This document shows positions 25,648-35,112 of a DNA stretch of 64,000 nucleotides, piece after piece. The notes under the pieces were generated by a model. The model saw only the letters and a list, made by a program, of their open reading frames with translations, searched no databases and was not told the origin of the DNA. The translations under genes and the position numbers were made by a program. Source of the DNA: Terriglobia bacterium (lineage in GTDB: Bacteria > Acidobacteriota > Terriglobia > Terriglobales > Acidobacteriaceae); the NCBI GenBank assembly GCA_020073215.1, contig JAIQFO010000022.1:1-64000 (forward strand), written 5' to 3'. The first letter of the stretch is position 1. Each line of letters starts with the position of its first letter.

Positions 25648-27348
25648 TCAGCGAGTCGCGGCAACCTTCGTCTTCTGTTTCCGCCGCTCGCGCTCGGACT
25701 GCATCTCCTGGATGCTTTGCGCGACCAGAGGCGAGTAAAGCGCCTTAACCCAACGCGAATTTTCCCACTCCGGCTGCCCGCCCAACGCGCGGTTGAAATC
25801 AAGCAGAGCCTGGTCGTGTTGCTGGGCCTGCCAGCGCGCGACGGCTTGCACCATTGCCTTTTCGGGTTCGATTCCCGATTCGTGGGCGGCGCCCTCAAGC
25901 GTTTGCAGAGCGTCAGCATACCGCCGGATTTCGATCAATGCCCAGGCCAGTTGCGATGCGAGCTTCGCATTCCCTGGGCGTTGCTGAACCACTCCGGACA
26001 GTAACTCAGTCGCTTGCTGATAGTTTCCAACCAGGTAGTGCCACCAACCCAACTCCCCGATCCACTCTGGTGCTTGCACGTCTCCACTCTGCTTGAGTTC
26101 GATCTCCAACTTACGCGCGGCCTCGGGGTTCCCGGCCAATAGCGCCAGCCCGGCCGCCGCCACATCGATTTCCCGTGGCTTCTCGCCCTTGACACTGTCT
26201 GCCCACTGACGGAACTCCGCCACTGCGTTGTTGCGGTCTGCTGCCGCCAGAGCCTGCGCATAGGCAGCGATAATCTCGGGATGCGAGGCTTTGTCTATCT
26301 CCAGGACCTTGCGGTACGCCGCAGCCGCTCCGGAGAAATTTGCTTGCGCGAACTGCGCCAGTGCCAGCACTTGGAGAGCCTTCGGCTGATCGGGCCGCAG
26401 CCGCAGAGACTGATTCGCCAGTTGCTCCGCTTGCGGATACTTCTTCGCATCCAGCGCATTCCGTGCTTTTTCCGTCCAGAAAATGTATGCCACAACCAAG
26501 TCGCGCTCCGAATGGACCGGCCAGCCTTGGCTGGCGATCAGGTTGCGGACCTGGGCAATGCGTTCCGACGGCAGCGGATGCGTGCGGAAATATCCCTCGA
26601 GCGTCTCCAGAGCCACTCGCGACAGTTCCTGCTGCGGTGTTTTCGCCCGGGCGACGTGTGCTTCGTACAATCGTCCGAAGGTTTCGAACATGCGGATGGC
26701 GCCACTGGCCGAGTATCCGGCCTCCACCGCCAGCCGCGTACCCTCGCGGTCCGCTTCAAGCTCCTGATCCTTGCTATAGCCTGCTTCGAATACCTCGATG
26801 GGCAAGGCCACCAACCCTCCCAGCGGAATCTTACGCAGCGCTTGCTCGCGCTGCACACGCTCGGCGCAATGGTAGTGGTCGATATGCTCGATCTCGTGCC
26901 CGATCACCGCGGCCAGCTCATCTTCGCTGTCCATCAGCTCCAGCAGCCCGCCACCGACGTATACATGCCCTCCCGGCAGAGCGAAGGCGTTAATGAAGTA
27001 CGAATCCGGAATGTAATGGAACCGGTACGGAAGTCTGCGATGGGCGTTGCGGGCCACCTGCCCACCCACCCGCGTCAGGTAGTGCTCCACGATGGCGACT
27101 TCCGGCGCGTCCTGCCGCTGTTCGCCGCTGGCGTAGAATCGCGCCAGCTCGTTGCCGATGCGGATCTCTTCTTCATCGGACATGCGGGTGAACCTTACCG
27201 GCATGCGCGTCAGTTCCTGTTCGGTGTCGGCGACGAGATACAACAAGGCGGCGGGACTAGCGGGCACGTTCACCTTCCGGCGCTCGCTCACCACCACGGA
27301 CGCAATGCCCAAAAACACAATCGCCGCCAATAGGATCCAGCGCTTCAT
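25648..27348 (-). CDS. M48 family metalloprotease with TPR region (BepA-like)
   Basis: The 566-residue protein has a signal or anchor sequence (1-21), the zinc motif HEIEH at 151-155, and a third ligand region QELEADREG about 35 residues later. TPR-like repeats follow from about residue 290. This is the architecture of BepA/YfgC, a periplasmic protease and chaperone for outer-membrane assembly. Its ATG overlaps the stop codon of the preceding DUF2339 gene (ATGA), so the two are translationally coupled; longer in-frame starts inside that gene were rejected. A signal peptide starts exactly at the chosen ATG. Confidence 0.9.
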   Translation of the reverse strand: MKRWILLAAIVFLGIASVVVSERRKVNVPASPAALLYLVADTEQELTRMPVRFTRMSDEEEIRIGNELARFYASGEQRQDAPEVAIVEHYLTRVGGQVARNAHRRLPYRFHYIPDSYFINAFALPGGHVYVGGGLLELMDSEDELAAVIGHEIEHIDHYHCAERVQREQALRKIPLGGLVALPIEVFEAGYSKDQELEADREGTRLAVEAGYSASGAIRMFETFGRLYEAHVARAKTPQQELSRVALETLEGYFRTHPLPSERIAQVRNLIASQGWPVHSERDLVVAYIFWTEKARNALDAKKYPQAEQLANQSLRLRPDQPKALQVLALAQFAQANFSGAAAAYRKVLEIDKASHPEIIAAYAQALAAADRNNAVAEFRQWADSVKGEKPREIDVAAAGLALLAGNPEAARKLEIELKQSGDVQAPEWIGELGWWHYLVGNYQQATELLSGVVQQRPGNAKLASQLAWALIEIRRYADALQTLEGAAHESGIEPEKAMVQAVARWQAQQHDQALLDFNRALGGQPEWENSRWVKALYSPLVAQSIQEMQSERERRKQKTKVAATR

Positions 27349-30300
27349 AAGTATTGCCGCAACGCCTCGCGATTCCGCGTGTACAGGAACGACACCAGCA
27401 GCAGCGCCGCACCCAGCACGATAAAGGTCAGGTAGCGGTCGCGCGGGTCCAGTTTCCACACATCCACCAGCACAATTTTCCCCACACACAGCAGCACCAG
27501 CAGGCCCAATCCGGTGAGCCGGAAGCTGCGCTCGCCCAACCACAAGGCCAGCACGAAAACCGCCAAGCCCTCCACGCCCCAGGAGAGCGTAACCATGCCG
27601 TGCCGCATCTCAACCGCCAGCAGCGTCGTGAGCAGTCCAACTGCGATGAAAAACAAGACCTGCTCGGGGCGCCGGACTACTGACTGCAACAGACGAACAA
27701 GTCCGCTTTCTTCACTCGGCTGGTTTTTCTTGCGCAGTTGAAACGCGATTGGCAGAGTCGCAAAGAGCAGCGTGACGGCGGTTCCAACCGTAATCCAGCG
27801 GCTCTGCCAGGCGGGCGCCGGAAAGTAGCTGCGTTCGTAGAAATTGTGCAGCACGGTTCGGAACAGCACCCCAACCACGATCATCAATCCCTGGTAGAGA
27901 AACACTCTGCGTTCGCTGCGCCAAGCGAGGGCCAGCAAGGCGAAAGCAAGCGCCGCCCACCCGGCCGCGACCCAGTCCGCATCCAACTCAAAGCGAATGA
28001 GGGCGGCGAAGGTGATCGTGCCCAGCCAGCAACAGACGTCGGCGGCCCGGAACCTGAGCTCTGACCGATGGAGATCTCCGTGGCTCTCATGCAGCCTCCA
28101 ATAGGCGTAGAAGTAGCCGAAGGCCAGCGGAACCACCGAATAGAACCGTGGGCTGATTTCGCCGGGCTTGCCCGCGGCATTGAGATTGACAAAGAAGATA
28201 CGCAAGAAGCTGGCGGCAAGCGCGGTGTAGGCCTGCCATCGCAAGCTCAGTTTTCTTTGCTCCAGCCCGAGTTCCAGTAAGACCAGACCACCAACGAGCC
28301 AGGCATCCGCCACGCTGACGGGGCGCAATTCGTACCAGGCAAGCAGAGCGAGCAAAGTAGATGCCGCCCAGGTGTAGCTTCCGTTGGCCAACTGCTGGAA
28401 CGAAAAAAAGTGGTGGCGGAGTGTAATTCCCGCGTCTGTAGCCCAATTCCAGCGGGTTGTGACATACAGCAAAGCTGAAACCAGCAGGATGGTCACGAGG
28501 CGCAGGGTCACGCCGTGATACTTGGCCGTTGCCTCTAAGTTGATTGCGAGAACGCGGATCACCGAGAAGGCTGCCAGGAAGACAGCCTGATACGCGAACT
28601 CTCGAGTTGCAAGGCGCTGTCCGGCGATTGCCAGTGCGAGTCCTACCGTGCACCAGCCGACTGCGGTCCAGCTTTCAGGGAAGGCGATCCACGCCGCAAT
28701 CAAGATCATGACGCACGCGACATAGGAGAGACGCTGCATCACGCGCCGGTCAAACTGGCTGGTGAACAGATCGGCCCAACGGCGCAGCACCCAATGCGCG
28801 TTGGCATAGAACACGGCGGCCGCGACCACGAAAACAATCGACAGTGCAAAGTCAGGACGCAAATCGGCGCCATCCATGCGCCTGCCGAAGATTTGGGCCG
28901 CGTCCACGCCGATCATCTGTCCGGAAACCAGCAGCGCTCCGAGCACTCCGAGGCGGCGGAAGACAACTTCCCTGGTCCACACTCCGATCAGCAGCAGCGC
29001 CTCGGCCTCCAGCAGCCACAGCACCGACAAACGCATGCCCGAGTAGCGGAAGGGAAAAGCTGAAATCAACAGCACCACGCCCAGCGTGGTGAGCACGATG
29101 ACCGCGCTGCGGCGCCGGGAGACCGCCAGCCGTCCCAGCAGGGTTTCGATCGCGCCGATCGCCAGCAATGCCCAGAATGCCCACTCCGGGTGGACCGACT
29201 GGTACTTGAGCAGGGCCAGCAGCAAGACCGTATTCAGCAAGGCCGCCGCGGTGGAGATGTGCTCCTGCCGGTCGTCCGTTGGACGCCGGAGTACATACGA
29301 CATGCGGAAGATGAGCCAGTACAAAGCGACTATTCCCGCGCTCGCGGTAAATTCCGGAAAGGGATGCCGCTTGCCATGCATCGGCTCGATGATCGGCCGC
29401 AGCCACAAATAATGGTTCAGATAGCTGGCCAGGATCCCGAATACCTCGAGCTCAAACCAGCGCATGCGCCCGACAATGACCACCAGCCCCGCTGCCAGCA
29501 CCGCGCCGGCCGTCAGGCTGTAAACGTTGGAGTGACTGATCGAGACCGTCAAGAACGCCAGCAGAAATGCGAGGCCCGTCACCACTTGTGAGCGATAGCG
29601 CAGCGTGTGCAAGACCATGGCCGCTGCTACCGCCAGCATAAGCACCAGGTCGATGGCTTGCGACTGAAGCACCTGCGCCGCCGGAACGTGATACATGGCG
29701 TAAGTCGTGAAGAACGACAGCGCCCAACCGCCTCCTATGCCGGCGCGCGCCAGGACGCGATAACGTTCTCCGCGCTCGAACCAGATTCCCGCACCCAGCA
29801 TCACGGCAGCGGTCACGAATCCCACCAGTACTTTGCCCGCGGGTCCGAGCGTCTTGAGCTGGTGTTGGAGGAAGAACGCGATACCAAGCACCAGGATGAC
29901 GATGCCCAATTTGTTCAACCAGTTCGTGCCCAGCATCTCTTCGATGTCGAGTGCCGATTTGAGCCGGGCACCGAGCGAGAAATCGATCTCGCGGGCGGCG
30001 AAAGCCGGTTGAGGCGGCGGTGTCTCCAAGGCGGGAGCAGGAGGAACTGCTTGACCGGCGGGGGAAGGAGAGCCTGCCATTATCGGAGCGATGGTTTCTT
30101 GAGTTACCCAACTCTCGGCGACTCGTACCGAGGCGGAGGGCTCGACGACCGGTGGTAGAGGCGATGGTGAGACCGTATCTTGTGAAGGTGGTGGGATGGA
30201 AGAAGCTGCGAGCGGGCTGCCGGCTGTCTTTGGTGTGGACGCTTCCGGGGCTGGGCTGGGGCGCTGAGCTTGAAGTGCTCGCAGCGTTTCTTCGAGTGCG

Positions 30301-30443
30301 TAAGTGCGCGCGGTCAATTCCCGCCAGCGCTCTTGATCTTCACCACGTTCGCGTCTGCGCCTGGAATGCGCTCGCCAGACCAACACCCAGGGACCGAGCA
30401 GCACGAGTAACACAATCCCGACGATAGGAACAAACTCTTCCAT
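27345..30443 (-). CDS. DUF2339 multi-pass membrane protein
   Basis: The 1032-residue protein has an N-terminal membrane helix, a charged stretch with coiled-coil character (about 28-60) and a Pro/Ser-rich linker. More than twenty hydrophobic segments run from about residue 175 to the end. The segment GTNWLNKLGIVILVLGIAFFLQ-like at 174-195 is the hallmark of DUF2339 proteins, which have no defined function. It is coupled to the M48 protease by a 4-nt overlap and lies 123 nt after the glucan-synthase gene. A role in the cell envelope is likely but unproven. Confidence 0.88.
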   Translation of the reverse strand: MEEFVPIVGIVLLVLLGPWVLVWRAHSRRRRERGEDQERWRELTARTYALEETLRALQAQRPSPAPEASTPKTAGSPLAASSIPPPSQDTVSPSPLPPVVEPSASVRVAESWVTQETIAPIMAGSPSPAGQAVPPAPALETPPPQPAFAAREIDFSLGARLKSALDIEEMLGTNWLNKLGIVILVLGIAFFLQHQLKTLGPAGKVLVGFVTAAVMLGAGIWFERGERYRVLARAGIGGGWALSFFTTYAMYHVPAAQVLQSQAIDLVLMLAVAAAMVLHTLRYRSQVVTGLAFLLAFLTVSISHSNVYSLTAGAVLAAGLVVIVGRMRWFELEVFGILASYLNHYLWLRPIIEPMHGKRHPFPEFTASAGIVALYWLIFRMSYVLRRPTDDRQEHISTAAALLNTVLLLALLKYQSVHPEWAFWALLAIGAIETLLGRLAVSRRRSAVIVLTTLGVVLLISAFPFRYSGMRLSVLWLLEAEALLLIGVWTREVVFRRLGVLGALLVSGQMIGVDAAQIFGRRMDGADLRPDFALSIVFVVAAAVFYANAHWVLRRWADLFTSQFDRRVMQRLSYVACVMILIAAWIAFPESWTAVGWCTVGLALAIAGQRLATREFAYQAVFLAAFSVIRVLAINLEATAKYHGVTLRLVTILLVSALLYVTTRWNWATDAGITLRHHFFSFQQLANGSYTWAASTLLALLAWYELRPVSVADAWLVGGLVLLELGLEQRKLSLRWQAYTALAASFLRIFFVNLNAAGKPGEISPRFYSVVPLAFGYFYAYWRLHESHGDLHRSELRFRAADVCCWLGTITFAALIRFELDADWVAAGWAALAFALLALAWRSERRVFLYQGLMIVVGVLFRTVLHNFYERSYFPAPAWQSRWITVGTAVTLLFATLPIAFQLRKKNQPSEESGLVRLLQSVVRRPEQVLFFIAVGLLTTLLAVEMRHGMVTLSWGVEGLAVFVLALWLGERSFRLTGLGLLVLLCVGKIVLVDVWKLDPRDRYLTFIVLGAALLLVSFLYTRNREALRQYL

Positions 30444-30566
30444 CGCGCTCAGTCTTGCACAGAAGAGATTACACGAGCACGGGGGATTCTACGACACAAT
30501 TTGCGGAATCAGCGATTTCACTATCTTTGACGCTGCCCGTGGAGCGGGAAGCTATTTCATGGAAAT

Positions 30567-33500
30567 TCACACGGGGCGCATGTGGGCGACCGGCTTCTCC
30601 TGCAACAGGAGTTCCGTGGCCTGCACTCGCCGGTCGGAGTGAAACCAGTGTTGCACCACGTTGTCACAAAGAAAGTTGGCCAAGGCGAGCAGGCTCATTC
30701 CCTCATGGTGAACCATCCACGAGCGGACGATCTCGCAACGAGGGGCGCGGAAGCGGCTGCGAGAGTTGGTGTAGTCGGCGGCCTCATAAAATCCGTACGG
30801 ACCGAACCATCCCAGGGAATGCATCCGGTGCAGATTGCTTAGCGCGCCCTTGCGATCCACACTCAAGGCTAGAAGTGTGGAGTACGGCGAAACGACCAAG
30901 GGGTCCGATTCGTTCTTTTTCTGGGCAAGGTTGGGCACGCCGAATGCTTCGTAGTGGTAGTCTCCGGCCTCGTTGCGCTTCGAGCAGGCAGACTCGGAAA
31001 TACCCCAGGGAATGCCCTTATCGGCCGCGTATGCCTGTTGTGATTGCACCGCGGCGACGCTGGCCCGATCGAGCAATGTGTTGGGATAGTTACGCATCCA
31101 TATCGAAGGCATCAGGTACTCGAACATGGTTCCGGTCCAGGAGAGCAGAACCGGGCGACCACGATCGCGCGTGAACGGCCGGTTAAGCCGGAACCAGCAG
31201 TCTTGCGGGATGTCTTCCTTCGCGATGGCAATGAAGACCGCCGTGCGCGGCTCAGTGGCCAGTAAGTCGTAACAGTAGGGGAGCAGTTCTTCGGACTGGG
31301 CGTCGAATCCTACAGACATCAGCAGACGCTGCTTATCCAACAAGAAGGTAAAGTCCATCGCGTTGGCGAGGGCGGCGGCCTGTTCGCTGGCCTGGCGCAG
31401 ATCATCGATGAGACGGAGGGCATTCTGCCGCGCTTCTGGAAGCATGAGTTTAAGACGCTTGCAGAGCTGTCCATCTCCGTTTCGTACGGATTGAAGCGTG
31501 TCATCAAGACGCGCCTCTAGCTCTGTAATCAGGTCGGGCAGTTGCCGCAGAAGAACGTCGTCAATAAAGCTGGCGCCATTCGCCAACTTTTCTCGTAGTT
31601 CGGTGAACTCGGGGAGCATCCAGGGAATATAGGCCCGCACCAGGTCGCGGACGTGCTGGACTCGCAAGTGCGCTTGCTGGCGGAACCACGCAGTTTCAGA
31701 ATCAGGGTTGGAGTCCGCGGGAGATTTTTTTTCGTCGAGAACTTCCTCAGAGAAATTCAAGACAGGCGTCAGCCAATCTTCGCCTCGGAACTCCGCTTCC
31801 GAGTGCGACAATACCCGCTTGGGAAGTGCCCGCAAGTTGACGAGGACTCGAAGGTGATCCAGCAAACCCTCGGCCAGTCCTCGGTCAAGAAGGGGCTGGC
31901 GCAAGCGATCGAGGCATCCCTGCTGCAACGTCCAGAGCGAGGCTACCAGGTTGCCGCTGTCGACCGAAGAAATGAAGAACGGCGGTTTCGGTTCGAGGGT
32001 GCGGGTCTCATACCAGTTCATCAGGTGGCCGCGGTACTTGGGGAGGCGGATGAGCGTATTCATCGTCTTCCTGGTCAATTCGGCCAGCTCTGGAACCGTG
32101 ACATAGCCGAGTTCGTTCGCCGCCTGCCTTGCGTTCAGAAGAAGTCCCATGTTCGTCGGGGATATGCTGGACGCCACCTTTCGCGGTTTGTCCTCAACGT
32201 TATCCGGCACCAGCCAGTTGTGTTCCTCGCTGGAAAACTGGGCAAAGTATCGCCAGGTATGGAGGGCGACGCTGCGTAGGAGCCAAGCATCCTTGCGAGA
32301 AATCTCGGGTGCCGGTGCGAGCGGAGAGGCGTTGAGCCAGAGCGCGAGGAGCCTGCTACAGGCCCACAGGCCAAGAATCGGAGCGGCGGCCAGTAATGAT
32401 TGGGGGCGGGCCAGCCAAATCACCAAACCCAGGCCGATGGCAAGCAAGGGCATCCAGTCGATATACCGCTCAACCGGGGTCCGGCGGGTTCCCAGTTCCG
32501 CTTCCGCGGCCGTTTCCCAATCGAGCAGGCGCTCTCGCGTAACCACGTAGCGGACGAGCGCTCGCACCACGGCGTCCAGCGACAACAGCGTCTGGTGGGC
32601 CAGAAGAGTCAAGGTAAGCAGGATCGTGAAGTTGGCGGCCATGAGGTTGCCCAGAGCATCACGAACCATTCGCGCCTGGCGCGCCGCCGCCGCACGGGCC
32701 AGCCCGAAGGCAAATTCGACCCAGGCTGGGACAAACAAAATGCAAATCGTGGCGAGGGTCCAGAGAAAGGGATGGCCCATCACCAGCCAGCCGAACAAAA
32801 GCAATAAGCAAGTCGCCGGTTCGACCAGGCTGCGGCGCAGGTTGTCGAGGATTTTCCAGCGCGAAACCAGCGAGATCGGATTCGGGACCCACGCGCCAGA
32901 CTGGTCGCGCACACGGTCCGTCAGCCATTCCACAATCTGCCAGTCGCCGCGAAGCCAGCGGTGCTTCCGGCGGTTGTAGGCGCTGTAATGCGAGGGATAG
33001 TCCTCAATCACCACAATGTCGGTGGTCAGCCCGGCGCGGGCGTATGCACCTTCGACCAAGTCATGGCTCAGCAGGGCATTCCGCGGAAAGCGGCGGTCGA
33101 GAACACGCAACAAAGTATCGACCTCGTAAATGCCTTTTCCAGCGAATGTGCCTTCTCCATACAGATCCTGATAGACGTCGGAAATGGCGCGCGTGTATGG
33201 GTCAAGACCGGTCTCACCGGCGAAGATGGCGGCGAGCCGCGAACGTGCGGTGCACTGCACGCTGATGCCGACGCGGGGCTGCAGAATCCCATATCCGGCC
33301 ACCACAATATTGTTGACGGGATCGACGATCGCCTGATTCAGAGGATGGGCAATCGCTCCCACCATGCGGTGAGCCGTTCCCCGCGGGAGTTCGGTATCGG
33401 TGTCGAGCGTGATTACGAAGCGAACCTTGGGCAGCGTCGAGAGATCTCCGACTTTCACCGGAAACCTGTCGTATTGACCACGCAGAAGTTGGTTCAGATC

Positions 33501-35054
33501 GAGCAGCTTTCCGCGTTTGCGCTCCCATCCCATCCATCCTCGTTGGCGCGGGTTGTAGACCCGGTGGCGATGAAAAAGGTAGAAAGAGCCGGAATTTTGT
33601 CCGGAATATCTTTCGTTCAATTCGCGGATCAGCTTCGCAGCCAACGCCACCAGCGGATTTTCTTCGGGAGCCGGTTGATGCGAATCGGGCAGGTCGGAGA
33701 CGATCGCGAAGTGAAGATTGCGATTGTGGTTGCCCAGAAAACGCACTTCCAGACTTTCCACCAGACCATGCACCTGTTCTTCATTGAGCAAGAGCGTTGG
33801 AATCGCCACCAGGGTCGTGCAATCGTCGGGAATGTCCTCGGAAAAGTCCAGCTTGGGCAAGCTTCCCGCGGGCAGCAGGTTGGTGGTCAAATAGTTCATC
33901 AACTGAACCGCCGCCTGGGAACTGGGCAGCAACAGAATCAGCATCGAAAGCAGCACGAGTACAGGGGAAGTCCAGGCAGGGGTCAATAGCCACACGGCCC
34001 CGGTCATGATGGCGAAAGTCAGGACGCCAATTCCGAAGAAGAGGTATTCATCGGGATGGTTTTGCAACCAGGCGCGGAGGCGTTCGCCAAAGGTGGGGTG
34101 GTAGCCGACCCTCTGACAGAGAAGGGTTGTTCCTTCGCTCACGAGATAGTAGCCAATGTGGCGTTCTCGCAATCGAATCCGTGGGTCGCTGAATTGCTTG
34201 TGCTCAGCCTGCTGCGCCAGGGTGAGCGCCTCCTTCGCGACTCCTAACTCGGTGCGATCGGAGCGCCTGGCGATGTTTGCCACTCTTTCGCGATAGACGT
34301 TCCGGCTCTCAATGTCCATGGCGGAATAGGCGTTCGCCGGATCGTCACGCAGAATGCTGTCGAAGGGGATGAGCGCTTCCAGTTCTTCCTTCCAGGAAGT
34401 TTGGGTTGAGTTCCGTAAGCTGCGGATTTGCGTGGTAACGCGCTTCGAGGACTTGCTCATCGGATCGTCGACGAGACACTTGCCGCGGGACGCAATCCGT
34501 TCCAGTAGAACCAGCTTCAGCGACGGGACCAGGGCGCCAATCTCATGGAACTGGAGAGGGGTGGTTTCCTCAAAAGCCAGACAGAACGTTCTGAACTTGT
34601 CTTTGCAAAAGATGTCTTCAGTCTCATTGAAAAAGGCCTCGGCGATCGCCAGCACCCGGGGCACGATTTCGCCTTCGTTGCCAACGTGGGGAAGGCGGGT
34701 CAGCGGCCCAAGATCTTCCGCCACCAGACGGGCCGCCGAGGAGAGCGGCTGCGCGTTGTCGCGGAGCCAGAGCAGATCCTCCGAACCGGGGGCCTGCGCA
34801 AAGGCCGCGTCCACTTTTTCAAATACTGCACGGAGCTCTGCCGTGAGCGCTCGGCAACGCCTTGCGAATGTGTCGGACGAGGATACTTTGGGCAGCCAAC
34901 CCAGACGCGCGGCTAACCGCATCGCAGCCTCGCGCATGGTTTGAAGCTCTGCCTGCGGAGGCTCCGCCTCTCGAAGCTCCGTCTCCCAAGTGTCTCTAGA
35001 AGAATGCTTCCGTTCTCGTTCCCAGATGCTCTCGGTCTGAATCGTAGAAACCAT
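30567..35054 (-). CDS. GT84 beta-1,2-glucan synthase lacking a GH94 domain (short NdvB/ChvB-like)
   Basis: The 1495-residue protein resembles the N-terminal and central parts of cyclic beta-1,2-glucan synthases. After a ~335-residue N-terminal region and membrane helices (337-384) comes a GT84 glycosyltransferase domain (about 410-770) with DTD at 551-553 and KHRWLRGDW near 698. More membrane helices (about 770-930) precede a glycoamylase-type domain (PF10091, about 1260-1490) ending ...HHEGMSLLALANFL and ELLLQEK. In known full-length enzymes (~2800 residues) a GH94 phosphorylase that controls chain length follows; here the stop codon comes right after the glycoamylase domain. It polymerises glucose from UDP-glucose at the inner membrane. 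An ABC exporter and a GH144-like protein precede it on the same strand. Confidence 0.85.
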   Translation of the reverse strand: MVSTIQTESIWERERKHSSRDTWETELREAEPPQAELQTMREAAMRLAARLGWLPKVSSSDTFARRCRALTAELRAVFEKVDAAFAQAPGSEDLLWLRDNAQPLSSAARLVAEDLGPLTRLPHVGNEGEIVPRVLAIAEAFFNETEDIFCKDKFRTFCLAFEETTPLQFHEIGALVPSLKLVLLERIASRGKCLVDDPMSKSSKRVTTQIRSLRNSTQTSWKEELEALIPFDSILRDDPANAYSAMDIESRNVYRERVANIARRSDRTELGVAKEALTLAQQAEHKQFSDPRIRLRERHIGYYLVSEGTTLLCQRVGYHPTFGERLRAWLQNHPDEYLFFGIGVLTFAIMTGAVWLLTPAWTSPVLVLLSMLILLLPSSQAAVQLMNYLTTNLLPAGSLPKLDFSEDIPDDCTTLVAIPTLLLNEEQVHGLVESLEVRFLGNHNRNLHFAIVSDLPDSHQPAPEENPLVALAAKLIRELNERYSGQNSGSFYLFHRHRVYNPRQRGWMGWERKRGKLLDLNQLLRGQYDRFPVKVGDLSTLPKVRFVITLDTDTELPRGTAHRMVGAIAHPLNQAIVDPVNNIVVAGYGILQPRVGISVQCTARSRLAAIFAGETGLDPYTRAISDVYQDLYGEGTFAGKGIYEVDTLLRVLDRRFPRNALLSHDLVEGAYARAGLTTDIVVIEDYPSHYSAYNRRKHRWLRGDWQIVEWLTDRVRDQSGAWVPNPISLVSRWKILDNLRRSLVEPATCLLLLFGWLVMGHPFLWTLATICILFVPAWVEFAFGLARAAAARQARMVRDALGNLMAANFTILLTLTLLAHQTLLSLDAVVRALVRYVVTRERLLDWETAAEAELGTRRTPVERYIDWMPLLAIGLGLVIWLARPQSLLAAAPILGLWACSRLLALWLNASPLAPAPEISRKDAWLLRSVALHTWRYFAQFSSEEHNWLVPDNVEDKPRKVASSISPTNMGLLLNARQAANELGYVTVPELAELTRKTMNTLIRLPKYRGHLMNWYETRTLEPKPPFFISSVDSGNLVASLWTLQQGCLDRLRQPLLDRGLAEGLLDHLRVLVNLRALPKRVLSHSEAEFRGEDWLTPVLNFSEEVLDEKKSPADSNPDSETAWFRQQAHLRVQHVRDLVRAYIPWMLPEFTELREKLANGASFIDDVLLRQLPDLITELEARLDDTLQSVRNGDGQLCKRLKLMLPEARQNALRLIDDLRQASEQAAALANAMDFTFLLDKQRLLMSVGFDAQSEELLPYCYDLLATEPRTAVFIAIAKEDIPQDCWFRLNRPFTRDRGRPVLLSWTGTMFEYLMPSIWMRNYPNTLLDRASVAAVQSQQAYAADKGIPWGISESACSKRNEAGDYHYEAFGVPNLAQKKNESDPLVVSPYSTLLALSVDRKGALSNLHRMHSLGWFGPYGFYEAADYTNSRSRFRAPRCEIVRSWMVHHEGMSLLALANFLCDNVVQHWFHSDRRVQATELLLQEKPVAHMRPV

Positions 35055-35105
35055 CTTCAGTCAATCCATCCTTCGGTCTTCTGTCTTCGGTCCTCTGTCT
35101 TCGTT
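35055..35105. repeat. 14-nt tandem repeat between exporter and synthase
   Basis: Three imperfect copies of CTTCGGTCYTCTGT lie in the 58-nt spacer before the glucan-synthase start. This is simple-sequence DNA; no function is evident. Confidence 0.55.
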
Positions 35106-35112
35106 TGTGCCT

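Noticed and set aside
27348-27543. Upstream start for the M48 protease inside the DUF2339 gene
   Set aside because: The extension overlaps a conserved membrane-protein end; ATG 27348 gives an ATGA coupling and a signal peptide.
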